Positions 1 to 10,726 of a stretch of 64,000 bases of DNA are shown here, piece after piece; within the stretch, counting starts at the first letter, position 1, and each line of letters starts with the position of its first letter. The stretch comes from Branchinecta lynchi (taxonomy: Eukaryota; Arthropoda; Branchiopoda; Anostraca; Branchinectidae), in contig JAKZAP010000017.1 of the NCBI GenBank assembly GCA_023053575.1, positions 8,067,501 to 8,131,500 on the forward strand, given 5' to 3'. The position numbers and the translations under genes were made by a program. The notes under the pieces were generated by a model that worked only from the letters and a program-made list of their open reading frames with translations, made no database searches and had not been told where the DNA came from.

Positions 1-386
1 TTTGAGAGGTGAGCGGCCAAGAGACCGAAGATTTTACTGTCAAAGACCTCGCTTAGGAACCCAGTAGACCAGTGGTGAAACATTATCTTGTACAACTCAA
101 AATCTACAAGCCTCATTCCTTTTGACCAAACTAAACCCCTGGTTGTTATCAGAAGCGATAAGCATCCTAAGAGACGAATTTTATACCCCTTTCGAAAGAA
201 ATAGAAAACCGTGATTTTCGGTTTTTTTTCTTGATCAGCTAATTATCCCTCTAGGATGATGTGCGAGGGATAAATATAAATATAAATCACGGTTTTCTAT
301 TTCTTTCGTAATGAATGGTCAGCTTGGCTTCAAACCTTATATTTATACCCCTTCCTCGCAACATATTTTCTAATAAACGAAATGAT
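1..386. other. Non-coding start of window with 25-bp inverted repeat
   Basis: No gene seen. The stretch at 193-217 is a perfect 25-base inverted match to 284-308, separated by about 66 bases, so the DNA could fold into a hairpin. This is probably the remains of a small palindromic element; no target duplication was identified. Confidence 0.6.
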
Positions 387-534
387 GTCCTTGTCTCACT
401 CCCCACGTGACGGCCCTGACTGCAGCATCTCTTAACTGACACTTCCCAACGACTGTTAATGTCCTTGTCTCACTCCCCACGTGACGGCCCTGACTGCAGC
501 ATCTCTTAACTGACACTTCCCAACGACTGTTAAT
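387..534. repeat. Perfect 74-bp tandem duplication
   Basis: Bases 387-460 are repeated exactly at 461-534. The lack of any difference points to a recent duplication, or to an assembly artefact. It ends just before the target duplication of the MITE at 545. Confidence 0.85.
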
Positions 535-544
535 ATAGTGCACC

Positions 545-717
545 CAAGGCCGTATTCAGGGGGGGGAGGGTTAGGGGGTTGACCCCCCCCCCTCCGAAAC
601 ATACAAAAATAACAATTTTTATAGGCTTTTCCCTCTGATCTAGGTGTTTTTGTACTTTTATGTCCGACCAGCAGGCAACCCCCCCCCCCCCGAAATAAAT
701 TCTTGGATACGGGCCTG
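545..717. mobile_element. hAT-like MITE, family C copy 1 (G/C-homopolymer rich)
   Basis: A 173-bp element with terminal inverted repeats (left CAAGGCCGTATTCAGG, right reads as CAGGCCCGTATCCAAG on the other strand). It is flanked by an exact 8-bp duplication AGTGCACC at 537-544 and 718-725. The interior holds long G and C runs. An 8-bp duplication is characteristic of hAT transposases, so this is inferred to be a non-autonomous hAT element. Other copies: 33129-33318 and 55964-56150. Confidence 0.85.
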
Positions 718-725
718 AGTGCACC

Positions 726-2319
726 AAAAGAAATATCCACAGTACGAGAAGCATTGTTGTGTTACTAAGTTCTAAGACTTCTAACTTTGTCTTAATCTAC
801 AATAGGCAAAGGCTCAAACCCACTCAACTTCAGCATCAGAAGAAGCTTACAACCCCTCAACTAATTCAGGTAGCTGCTAATCAAAATAAGAACAAACTCC
901 CACCCCGTTGTGATCCATTACACCTACCATTTGCGAACGTCATTAACTTCAATCAGGAACTAATGAGTTCTCACTTTTAATTTTCGTTTCTACTCAGACT
1001 TGATTTTCAAGTGCCAGATACATAGGGCGGGCTCACACTTGTCAAACAAACGAAGCACTATGTCAACAATTCACTCAACTATAGGGAGGACAAGACTTTT
1101 TTCGCTCTAATCTGATGCGGTCTAAATGTGACACAAAGAAAGATGTTCTGAAAACCCAACCAACAGCCCTGTGGCATTGAGCGATCCAAGTTTTTCTTCA
1201 AAACGTTTTCGCACAGTTTAAAGGAGATCAATCACGATGAAAGGGCGCTGACGGATATTTACAGTAAAAAAAAACCTACAAGACCTAAATTCACACGTTA
1301 CCTTTGTGTTGTGGGATACGTTCTCACGCAGCCCTTTCTCTCGTCCTACACTATCCCTAGCAATTAGCTCTCCGCTCAGCAGTTTATTCCCCAAAGTCAA
1401 CCATCATACAATAGCCAATTCTTGAATGAATTAGGTAAGGACGCGAGGTCGGGTGACCTTTGCGTCAGAGCGAACTCGGAGAGAAGGGAGAACACTACCG
1501 AATCTTACCTGTGCAGAATTACATATTACTTTGACTTTGAGGAAAGCTATTGAGCGGAGAGTGAGTTCAACTATCTTGTATCTTTCGTTTTATATCTTCA
1601 TCTTGTTTGACCGATCGGAAGTATTTCTATAAGAATATAGTTATTTGTTTATTTCAACTATAGACAAGGTTTACGAACACCATAATACGGCAGTATCCCA
1701 ACATCGTGGTGGCAGCGGTGGGATAGTGTTGCACTGGGGGGAACGACTGTTGTGGGATGCGTTCTCACAACAGTGTTTTTAGAAGAGCTAAAAAAGTTTA
1801 TGTGACTGGTTGTAAGTGTTGTAGCCAATGTTATGAATGAAGTAATCCCTTGTTTGGAGGAGCGATATTTTTTAAACGACAGGATTTGTCAGTGGTCTTA
1901 GATGCCCAAAGTTTATTTTTCTTTCAACATAATCAAACTCTTTATGCAGCCCTTTGTATCTAAGTACAGTGAAGGTTGGCTTAAAACCGAGTTTTAAACA
2001 GAGCACTTGGCAAATAGTTCACTCAAATACAAGACAAACGATTGTTACAGCAATATATACGCAACAAAATATGAATTCACACATTAGCTTACCTTAGTTT
2101 CTTCGAAAATAAAAAAAGTTTGCTTGGAGGAGACAATTTTTTTTTATACGATAGTTTCTTCGATGCTCTCTAAATATTGGTCCTTTCAATAAAATTCAAA
2201 TCTGTACAAAGCCCTTTGTACACAAGTACAGCGAAGATATAATATATATTAATAGTATATAATAATATATACTAAGATATAATAATAAGAATATATAATA
2301 ATATATATTAAGTAATTCT
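726..2319. other. Intergenic/intronic DNA with diverged local repeats
   Basis: No supportable exon was found on either strand. Two diverged repeat pairs are visible. One is a ~130-bp block near 1855-1985 that recurs near 2125-2245. The other is a block near 1220-1320 that recurs after the LINE fragment at about 3061-3160, so the LINE may have landed in an older repeat. An AT-rich tract (2235-2320) of ATAT/TAAT units precedes the LINE. If the Ig gene continues to lower coordinates, this is intron. Confidence 0.5.
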
Positions 2320-3001
2320 TCCGTCTCTATAACAAGTGGAGTGCCCCAGGGTAGTGTACTGGGACCATTACTTTTCAATATCTACATTAATGACTTAGTG
2401 TCCGGCATTGATTCCGATATCGGGTTGCATGCGGATGACACCAAGATCTACAGGTTCGTCAGGTTTTCCAAGACTCACAGATACTCCAAAATGATCTTCA
2501 CAAAATTGAACTCTGGATGCAAGTGTGGCTGATGGAAGTCAACGTCGAAAAAAGCCACCATCTTCGCCTGGGACCATCTCACTTTCAAACTTTTTATAAT
2601 TTCAACAGCCATACGATACCGGAATGCATGACCCAACGGGATCTAGGGGTCCTGATCGATGGGGATCTGCGTTTCTCTCAACATTACAACTTACATTGAA
2701 AAAGTGTAATAGAATCCTTGGTATAATTCGAAGAAACTTTACATTTAAGCAGGATGGTTTGTTCTCACTTCTTTTCAAGTCGATGGTTCGCCCGATCGTT
2801 GAATACGGCCACACCACAGTGAGGCCATATTACAATTGTGACATTGAGGCTTATGAAAAAATTCAACGGAGAGCTACGAAGTTCGTACCAGATCTGCGCG
2901 ATCTTCCCTACCTAGTGAGATTAGCCAAGTTGTGCCTTCCCTCCATTGCATACAGACTTTTTAGAGGAATAAGCAATATCGAAAGTGGGACACAAACATA
3001 A
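2320..3001 (+). pseudogene. Broken non-LTR retrotransposon reverse transcriptase (CR1/L2-like)
   Basis: The 3' half of a LINE reverse transcriptase, in three frames. Frame one (about 2338-2530) carries the RT signature [18 protein letters not shown] followed by HADDTKIY, which corresponds to the catalytic F/YADD motif with the first residue changed to H. Frame two (2517-2699) continues with a VNVEKSHHLRLG stretch and a DLGVLID motif. Frame three (from about 2696) has RILGIIRR, then VRPIVEYG and KIQRRATKFVP, typical of the C-terminal thumb region of CR1/L2/jockey-type elements. At least two frameshifts and a missing 5' half make it dead. No endonuclease domain or 3' tail was identified. Confidence 0.9.
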
Positions 3002-3557
3002 TTGCGAGGAACACGTCTTAAATAAAAGAATTATCACCAAGATCTATCACGAGGAGGGTCAATCAAGTAGATCAATCACGACGAAAGGGTGCTGACAGAT
3101 ATTTACAACAAAAAATCTGCAACAACATCGACATTCACAACTATTCACACTTGTTTCATAAAAAAAATCAAAGTAAGGTATTTATTTATTTATGAATAGA
3201 AAAAGAGGTTAATGGGACGCTTGCCTCCCTATACACAGATATGGGACTGACTGTCGCTATAGGTGATGGTTCGAAAAAAGATACTTATTTATTTATTAAT
3301 AGAAAAAGAGGAAGCTTCTCTCCCTACACATAGATATGGAACTGAATGTAGCTATGAGTGGGGGTCAATGTTATAGAAGTGGTTACGATGTGATTACATT
3401 TTCCGTTTCACTATGAACCTGAGATAATGAAGAAACTGGAGCTTGAATCCTTGCCGACACGGCCCCACATATCAATGGAACAAATATACATCCATCACCG
3501 TTATCCGTTTACCGCCTTGAAATGCTACCCGTATTACCAGTTGTTATGTGACAGAAC

Positions 3558-4924
3558 CGAGGGGTTGCCCCCTCTCGATCTCAGTGTACAGCAAGTGCCC
3601 GGCACAAGCAGACACTGCTTGCCCACGTGTTAAAACATCAAAATAAGCATTTTTAGAAGCGTTTTAAAGCACAACTGGCACTGGACGTGTCTGAAAGCTT
3701 TTTAGTGCTGTATATGCTGTATTAATGCTGCATTTTCTTTTTCTTTTTGTCCGAAAGCTGTTACCTTTTTTTCTCCTCTGACACTTGTAGAATACCAAAA
3801 TTTAGGTCAGGAAGAAGAAGAAGAAAAAAGAATTACCTGTATAAAGCTGACAAAATGGATTAGCTACTGATATCCAACCTTCTTATCTTTCCTTTCTTCG
3901 TTGGCCATGATCGCCAGTTGGCTTAGAATTTGGAATGTTTTCCGAATTGTCAGTTGTCTTTTGGAATTTGTTATGTTTGCTGCCGAAAACGCTGAGAGAA
4001 TCGCCGTACTCTCCAGTTTCTTCTTGGAAATTCAGCATAAAATTTAGCATTTCTTGCTGAATTTTTCGATGAATTTTATGCTGAATTAATGCTGCATTAA
4101 TTGAGCGAAAATTTAAGTCCAAAAGCGAAATGCTGCATAAAATGCTGAATTAATTCAGCATTTTCGGTCGTTTCTGAGCTTTCGGACACGTTCACTATTT
4201 ACTGTTTATGTTCCAATATTCAAAGATATCTGAATACTGTAAAGCTAGGCTCTGATCTTAAAAATCATCCATGGCCCTGCCTCTTTTAACCCTTTTCACA
4301 GGCGAACCGTAAGATCTCGCCAAAATTCAGAAGACCGGTTTTACGCATCAACAGCATGATAATTTCAATATTTTATTCCTCTTCTTGCTTTAAGCTATTT
4401 GGAAAATAAACTTGACTGATTGATTGATTGATACACACATACTCGTCCGGAGCAGAATGCGCATGGAAACTAGTGAATTACGGCAAGTGGAAAGATTAGT
4501 GAGGTGTCGTTAGTGGGTTCAGAATGTAACACAGGAGATTTGGATCTCCGGGTTTAAGAACTAATGAATGATGTTACGGAAGTAGGTTGCATTGACATTG
4601 CGGGGTTTTTTTTCCTCTCTACTACAGTCGTTACCCTTTATCGTTCCCGCTAGCCTACGCCATGCTTCGCCGAGCGACTAACCCGGCCTGGCCTCCCAGT
4701 ACTCGGCTTAGTAATATAATCCGAATCCTGGTCAGCCCGGCCGGGGGGATTTAGATATGGAGGATCGCCCACCTTCATCTAGAATACGGCCTTTCTACCT
4801 TCACCTAACCCTCAAAACTCCAAATCCACGACTGGTCCTTTAAAAATGAATTGCCTAATTTATGGACGGCACCCGATTCCAGGAAAGGGTGTACAGCAGG
4901 TGCGCGAGAGTGGGTAACCCCTCG
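3558..4924. mobile_element. hAT-like MITE, family E copy 1, expanded by nested DNA
   Basis: The ends are ~19-bp inverted repeats starting CGAGGGGTTGCCC, bounded by an exact 8-bp target duplication GACAGAAC at 3550-3557 and 4925-4932. Sister copies are only about 205-212 bp (17136-17340, 39068-39279), so roughly 1.15 kb inside this one is later insertion, including the palindromic element at 3685-4191. The right duplication ends 7 bases before the intron-side GT of the Ig-gene exon at 4940-5102, so the element landed next to a 5' splice site without removing it. Confidence 0.8.
3685..4191. mobile_element. Nested palindromic MITE
   Basis: Inverted termini ACGTGTCTGAAAGCT (left) and its near-complement ending GGACACGT (right) enclose about 507 bp rich in repeated TGCTGAATT/AATTCAGCA motifs. 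It lies inside the family E element at 3558-4924. No clear target duplication was found, so the exact ends are uncertain. The long minus-strand open frame inside is taken to be repeat, not gene. Confidence 0.55.
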
Positions 4925-4939
4925 GACAGAACAACTTAC

Positions 4940-5102
4940 CTTGAATATTTATAGATGCAAAATGGCAATCGGAGCCATGAGTGTTGGCTACAACGATTAT
5001 GTATTTCCCGCAGTCCTTGTCAGTGACATCAGATAGTCGGAGTGTGGCGCAACCGTCGCTGACCTGAGTTGATATGCGCTCTGAAGTTTCCAGTACATCG
5101 TT
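4940..5102 (-). CDS. Ig-domain protein, exon 5 (second half of Ig domain 3)
   Basis: Exon read on the minus strand from 5102 to 4940. It has an acceptor TTTATTCTAG before 5102, no stops, and donor CAAG|GTAAGT after 4940. It starts in phase 0, matching the end of exon 4, and ends in phase 1. The 54 codons complete the third Ig domain: strand E reads CATLRLSDV and strand F reads DKDCGKYIIVVAN, with isoleucine where the canonical F-strand cysteine sits. Phase 1 at the domain boundary agrees with the exon 2/exon 3 junction. The next exon must lie below this point or outside the window; none was identified. It is too short to show up as a long open frame; the calls rest on phase and domain continuity. 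Confidence 0.85.
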
Positions 5103-5228
5103 CTAGAATAAACGGTCTAGAATAAAACGGCCATCGTTCTCGAATGAACTTGTCCTGTACTATTTCTACACCTGCCTCACCTGGCTGAAATACACACGAC
5201 TTAAAAATGGCATTCTTCTCTTTCTGCA

Positions 5229-5390
5229 GAGCTCTCTGATCGCCTGGAAAATGTCCGAAAGAGAGCAGTGAGAATCACTCTGGGTAATCATAACATTTCA
5301 TATGAAAAGGCTCTCATTAAACTGAACGTTCCTAAGTTGATGACCACAGAAATACTCTTTCAAAAATTTTGGAGCAAAGATAGTGCGTTG
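5229..5390 (+). pseudogene. LINE reverse transcriptase C-terminal fragment (CR1/L2-like)
   Basis: An open plus-strand frame reads LSDRLENVRKRAVRITLGN and then SYEKALIKLNVPKL, the characteristic C-terminal region of CR1/L2-type reverse transcriptases (ENVQKRALRIILG... followed by YEEAL..L..P.L). It is a short isolated piece lying antisense within an intron of the Ig gene, with no other LINE domain nearby. Confidence 0.8.
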
Positions 5391-5579
5391 TCTCCAGATG
5401 GGCCGTCTGTTCCCCCCTCCCCTTCCGTCGTCCGTGCGTCAGTCCGAGAGGAACAGCGGTAACCAGTTTTCTCCATATTCTGCTAGTTCTTCTGCCTAAT
5501 TATTACATAGTTTCATCCCATCATGTATTTCTGGTCATATCTTCTAAGTGTGTGAGTTAATTTTTTTCGTTTTTGTGTA

Positions 5580-6155
5580 ATTACGCTTGCCAAGTTTCAG
5601 TGTCCTAACCCACCTGGAAGTAACTTAACTCCGTATCACCGGAATTCCGGACCCGCCCCCTCCAACTCCGTGCACAAATCTCGTCCGGTATTACAATGAT
5701 GTACCTAGGGCTAGTGCTTGTTCCTCTCACCAAGTTTCATCTCAATCCTTCCGCTCTAAGCGTGTCACATGATTTCCGGCCCCCTCTCCGCCTCCTCCCC
5801 CCTGTGAGGATACATACCCCCCCCCCCACATTCATCGGATTCGGTCCGGACTTGAAATGGGACATCTGAGACATGACGCCTTTCCAAATATCAAATTTCA
5901 TTAAGATCCGATAACCCGTTCGAAAGTTATTCATGCCAATGAATTCCGGATTCCGGCTCCCCTCCCTCCCCCCACGATGGTCGGATCGGGCAAGTGACTA
6001 TTTCCAACTTAGTTTGGTCGGGCCCCTCATACGCCTGCCAAGTTTCATCGTCCTAGCTTATCTGAAGGTACCCTAACCGAGCGACCGACCGACAGACCGA
6101 CGAAAAAGTGATCGGTATATGGCACTTGGCCGGAAGACAAGTGCCATAAAAAATA
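5580..6155 (+). mobile_element. Family B repeat, copy 1 (3' part)
   Basis: Carries the family B internal units (CCAAGTTTCAT-type blocks separated by C-rich stretches, GATCCGATAACCCGTTCGAAAG) and the terminal hairpin formed by TGGCACTTG and CAAGTGCCA near 6120-6148, followed by an A-run. The 5' end is missing. Lies in an intron of the Ig gene. Confidence 0.75.
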
Positions 6156-6389
6156 TAGTTATAAACTGTTTTGTAATTTGCTGTCCGTCTTGCACAGCTA
6201 ACCTATTGTCACATTCTAAGACGAACTACTGGTATATAAAAATGTTGAAGAACTAAACAATTGAAACACAAGTACCAGCACGAGAATTTTTAGGAGCAAC
6301 ACACATGCAATGAAAGAGAGAAAAAAAAGAAACAAGCGCACGGCAATAGCCTACGTTACTGGATTACAAATCGACATTGCTAGACTCAC

Positions 6390-6695
6390 CCCCTTCAGCC
6401 AAACGACGCTCGGCTCCGGCTTCCCGACGAACAAAGCTTCTAATACCACCTCGCTCCCCCTCGTAGCACACAAGTCCATAGGCCCTTTTACAATCGCCGC
6501 TGTTTTCTCGAAACTCCGCCTACTGCACGCAGAGGGAGTGCGCCGGGGCGTCACATTGGCTGCTGGATAAACCACCACGCGCGCCGAGGCAGTGGCGGAT
6601 CCACAGTTATTCAAGATTCGACAGGTCACATGGCCATCGTCCTTTGTTTCTACACGAGATACTTTGAGAGTGCTGGAGGTGCTGTCTGTGTGGAT
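6390..6695 (-). CDS. Ig-domain protein, exon 4 (end of Ig 2, linker, start of Ig 3)
   Basis: Minus-strand exon of 306 bases (102 codons) from 6695 to 6390, with acceptor CTTTCTTGCAG and donor GGGG|GTGAGT, phase 0 at both ends. The first ~44 residues finish Ig domain 2, with the conserved E-F region STLKVSRVETKDDGHVTCRI (F-strand cysteine present) and a NCGSATASARVVV G strand. A ~27-residue basic, serine-rich linker follows. Ig domain 3 then begins with SEVVLEALFVGKPEP and the core tryptophan in VVWLKG. The family is the intracellular I-set group of giant muscle proteins; which member cannot be told. The long frame around this exon begins and ends in intron, so the splice sites define its limits. 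Confidence 0.9.
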
Positions 6696-6699
6696 CTGC

Positions 6700-7516
6700 A
6701 AGAAAGGGTAGTATTAAAGTTGGAAGATATTTTAATTTTTCGATATTTTCACTTTCGATAGATTGATATCTGAGACCATTTTTCGCTCTCACATACCTCT
6801 CGTTTACGTTCATAAAACGAAAACAGTAGTCAAAGATAATTTTGCATCATCTTTTTGCTAAAAAAAAAAAAAGGCGAGGTGTGGGGCTAACTGTTGAAAA
6901 AGACTCCTGGAGGGTGGAATTTGGCTTAAGAACGAAAGCGTGAAAGAAATGTGAAAAAAATTGGAAAATATGCGGGCTGACGATGGCGCTTGTTATTAGA
7001 AAGGAATTTCAGTTCAACTTTAAGCGGAAAGGGTGACTCTTTACTGAGAACGGGCGAAAGCACCAACGAAGACAGGGCTTTGTTCAGTGACACAATTGTC
7101 ACATGGCGTGGCTAACCCCTTGATGAGTGGTCATAACAAGGGTGGGGCATGAAGAAAATGACAGACCAGATTGATACTATCAGATGCTCCCGGGCTTCAC
7201 ATGCTAATTCGATTACACAAATAAATACTTGCGAGAGACGTCCAGTCTTGCATACAAATAAAGAGCTTACGGGTGACATAACCCAACAACCACCAGCTGT
7301 CCCATCCATCATATTATTTTCAGGCGAAGTCGCACGCCTGTTCAACCATGAAAAGGTCAAACTAATTCTCAAGAAAGGATATTCTTGGGGAGTTTCCGGA
7401 AAGAAATATGGAAGTATCCAAATTTCTTCGATCCTAAAAAGGGCCTCAAAATGTTCTTCTGTCTATATGTTCTGGTCCCTGAGATCTTTTCCTAAACACT
7501 GACTAACGTCTGGTTT
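6700..7516. other. Intron DNA, nothing recognised
   Basis: Part of the intron between exons 3 and 4 of the minus-strand Ig gene. It contains an A-run near 6860 and no supportable coding, RNA or repeat feature. The open frames on both strands at 7112-7502 overlap each other and lack splice or family support. Confidence 0.5.
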
Positions 7517-9023
7517 TTGGGATAACAAAACGTAAGTGTAGGGATACCTATGACATCGCAAAAGTTTTCCGTCTGTCCGTCCGTCTGTCAGCACGATAAC
7601 TCTCGAAGGGAATGATATATTTTGATGAAACTTGGTGTGAGGATTCTTTGGGTCAGGTGTAAGGTCAAAATCGTAGATGGGCTCTGTAGCCCACGTTTAG
7701 GGCTGGGGGAGGGGGTTCAAATTAAGGGCCAAACAAAATATTTTTAAACAGATAATGTGATAGTCGATCATGGGGTAAGAAGACATGTTGAACACGAATA
7801 TACAAAACATTTTCTCGTCCGACAAGTAGGTCGCCCGGAATCCGGCAAAAACCGGAGAGTTGGTTAAAAGTAAAAGTTTCATTTCTAGTTGATTAAATGT
7901 CCGATTTAGAGGTCAAGTCGATTATGGGGTAAGAAGACATGTTGAACACGAATATACAAAACATTTTCTCGTCCGACAAGTAGGTCGCCCGGAATCCGGC
8001 AAAAACCGGAGAGTTGGTTAAAAGTAAAAGTTTCATTTCTAGTTGATTAAATGTTCGATTTAGAGGTCAAGCCGATTATGGGGTAAAAAGACATGCTGAG
8101 CACGATGGTGAAAATCATTTACTCGCCGGACACGTAGTTCGTCCGGAATCCGGCAAAAACCGGAAAGTTGGTTAAAGTAAAATTTTCATTTGAAGTTGAT
8201 TAAATGTTTGATTTACAGGTAAGAAGACATGCTGAGCATGATGGTGAAAATCATTTTCTCGCCGGACAAATAGTTCGTCCGGAATCCGGCAAAAACCGGA
8301 AAGTTTGTTAAAAGTAAAAGTTTCATTTGAAGTTTATTACATGATTAATTTAGTAGGGGTAAGAAGACATGCTGAACACGATGGTGAAAACTATTTTCTC
8401 GCTGGACAAGTAGTTCATCTGTATTCCGGCAAAACATGGAAAGTTGGTTAGAAGTAAAAGTTTCATTTGAAGTTGATTAAATGTCTGATTTAGGGGTAAG
8501 AAGATGCTGAACACGATGGTGAAAATCATTTTCTCGCCGGACAACTAGTTCGCCTGAAATCCGGCCAAAACTGGAAAATATGTTAAAAGCAAAAGTTTTA
8601 TCTGAAGTTGATTAGATGATAGATTTACGGGTAAGAAGAGACGCTGAGTCTGTATATGACAATCATTTTTTACCCGGACATATAATTAGTCCGAAATCCG
8701 GTTGTACCCGCATTTTTGTAAAGTCAAAATTTTATTTAAAGTTGATTAAATGTTCTTTATAGGGGGACAAGGAGATACGCTGGATTAGTTTCTGAATTTT
8801 CTTTTTTGCTGGACTAGTAGTTCGCTCGGAATTCGGGCGAAACCGCAAATTTGGCAGAAGTAAAGCAGGAAGTTTCGGTCAGTATCGTCAAAATAGATAT
8901 GGCTCTTAACTGGATTTTCTCTGATCATTAGCCTGGCGAAGACTGGATCTGGCGAAGACAAGACCCAACTGTCTGGATCAAATCTTAGAATTTTGGGATC
9001 CCATCGACACCTTTGGTCTTGTT
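7517..9023 (+). mobile_element. Family A repeat, copy 1 (longest, with about seven internal subrepeats)
   Basis: Begins at a GGGATAACAAAACGTAAGTG block (GGGATCCC in other copies) and ends ...TTTTGGGATCCCATCGACACC then TTTGGTCTTGTT. The 5' part has the CCGTCTGTCCGTCCGTCTGTC block and ACTCTCGAAGGGAATGA. The centre is a run of about seven diverged ~125-bp units, each with a CCGGACAAGTAG...CCGGAATCCGGC...ACCGGAAAG core. No coding capacity was found. The transposition mechanism is unknown; it is called mobile because several copies lie in both orientations and one interrupts another element. Confidence 0.8.
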
Positions 9024-9075
9024 GTAGATCAAATTTATTAGAAGAGTTGATGTTTGTTTTTCATTTGTTTTGAAT

Positions 9076-9121
9076 GCGATGGCCCTCGGGCTTTAAGCAA
9101 ATATATATCATATCATATCAT
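9076..9121 (+). repeat. LINE/SINE 3' end with ATATC-type tail
   Basis: A GCGATGGCCCTCGGGCTTTAA hairpin-like block followed by TATATATCATATCATATCA. The same ending occurs at 25019-25070 (minus), 44260-44305, 49133-49168 and at the end of the LINE fragment at 55345-55769, which identifies it as a retroposon 3' tail. Confidence 0.7.
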
Positions 9122-9559
9122 AATGCTTGGAGATACCACTTCAAGGACACGGCTTGACAGCGGTTCGAGCGAGGACGACAGAGCAAAATAACACCAGGGA
9201 GTAGCACCAAGACCTATGTTTGCCATGCTTCACAGTTGGGCCATACTCGTAGCGCCGCTCACTACGCTTGTGGTATTTAAAGCGACACAAAGTTGCGGGT
9301 TTAAAAACTTCTAGTAAAGCTAAAACGCAGTCTGCTCCATCGAAAAAACAGGGGAGGCTGTTTAATTTTTTCTGCTGTATTCAGAATTCTAAGTTACTGG
9401 AGCCAGGGCTGGTGTACGACTGATTGAGTTTCAGTCGGGACGTTCTCTATCACTAGTGGTGCTGGTGTCGCTGCTGTTCGAGTGTGTGTCACTTTTCTCA
9501 GACTTGCCTCTACTCCATACTGTGATTTGGCTGTGGAGGACGACTGAACTTACTGTATA

Positions 9560-9967
9560 CAGGGACCCATAAATTTCCTTTAATGACTCGCCATTCAGGG
9601 GGCTTGTCAATAAGAGATTTCTGATGCGCTCTTGACCGAGCGTCAGATAGTTCTAGAAAATACCCACGGGGATAAAATACACGACTATCCAGATAGACAA
9701 AATTTTTCGCAGCTGTTGTGCTGAACTAGGAATAATTCTCTGTAATGGAAGAGTATACTGGATATTTTGTCATAGCTTAGGTACCTGGTGGCATGCTGAA
9801 TAGTCCTGACATGTGCCAACAAATTTTATCTATCTGAGCAAGAACGCCGATTCGACCCATCGGAATGTTTGGAAACTAGGTGAGGCTCGGGCAACATAGC
9901 AACATAGAAGCAATAGGAAATGACTGGCCCCTGTAAGGAAACTTAACAGGAAATTTATGGGTCCCTG
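9560..9967. mobile_element. MITE with CAGGGACCC ends
   Basis: Inverted termini CAGGGACCCATAAATTTCC and its complement at the right end enclose 408 bp. A 7-base direct repeat CTGTATA flanks it at 9553-9559 and 9968-9974. No open frame of note. The CAGGG start and 7-8 bp duplication suggest a hAT or related non-autonomous element. Confidence 0.8.
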
Positions 9968-9999
9968 CTGTATAGTGTACCAACAGATCACAGGATCTA

Positions 10000-10717
10000 T
10001 AACAACCCTTGAGTAATTACATCACGCAATCCCAAAGCTTATCTTTTTATTCCTCTTCCGGATAGTAGAATTGCAAACGGATGAGCGCTAATCAAGCAAG
10101 ACGATAAAACCACAAAACGGACAAATAGGAAGAGCACTGTTTCCACGCCATAAAAGTATCAACAGCTGTTTTTATGGGCAGCCAAAAATGTGTGGCTATG
10201 CAGTCATAAAGGTATGATTACATTAGTCGAGAGACGCATTTCGCTGATGCATCTTTCAAAGCTGAGTCAGCCGTTTTGAAGAGCTGTAATTTGACCGTAT
10301 GGTCCGCTTCTGTTTAGAAGGGGGCGGGGGAACGACTCCTTTTTTGAAAACTGAACTTCGGGTGCCACGTCCGATACGAATGAGATAAGTTTCAATTTTC
10401 TCACAGCCACACACTTCTGATTTGCAGTAGAGGTATAATATAATAATAACTTCATTGCTTTAAAAGTCCGAAAACAAAACAAACCACAAAATCACTGGTA
10501 AGATACTACAGTATCTTATACGTCACGAAATTACTTAATTCAACTCTAAATTATTTTATTTTGGACGTCATCTAACTATGAACGGCGCTGAAGAATATGA
10601 TGTAATTCAAACCTAACAAACATTTATGCATTAATACCTCGATTAATACTGACGGCACTGTTATTCTTTTGAATCCTTTTCTCTTTTTACTCGGGATAAA
10701 ATCGGACAGACAACATG
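10000..10717. other. Intron DNA, nothing recognised
   Basis: Unremarkable sequence between two mobile elements inside the large intron of the Ig gene. The minus-strand frame at 10267-10482 has no motif or splice support. Confidence 0.4.
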
Positions 10718-10726
10718 TATTTCGAA

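Noticed and set aside
1500..1600. Possible further Ig exon ending ACAG|GTAAGA on the minus strand
   Set aside because: Reading VELTLRSIAFLKVKVICNS lacks the Ig hallmarks and its start phase could not be matched; neighbouring words are repeated locally.
7560..7600. CCGTCTGTCCGTCCGTCTGTC as a microsatellite or CRISPR-like repeat
   Set aside because: It is a fixed block of family A present once per copy; there is no spacer array.
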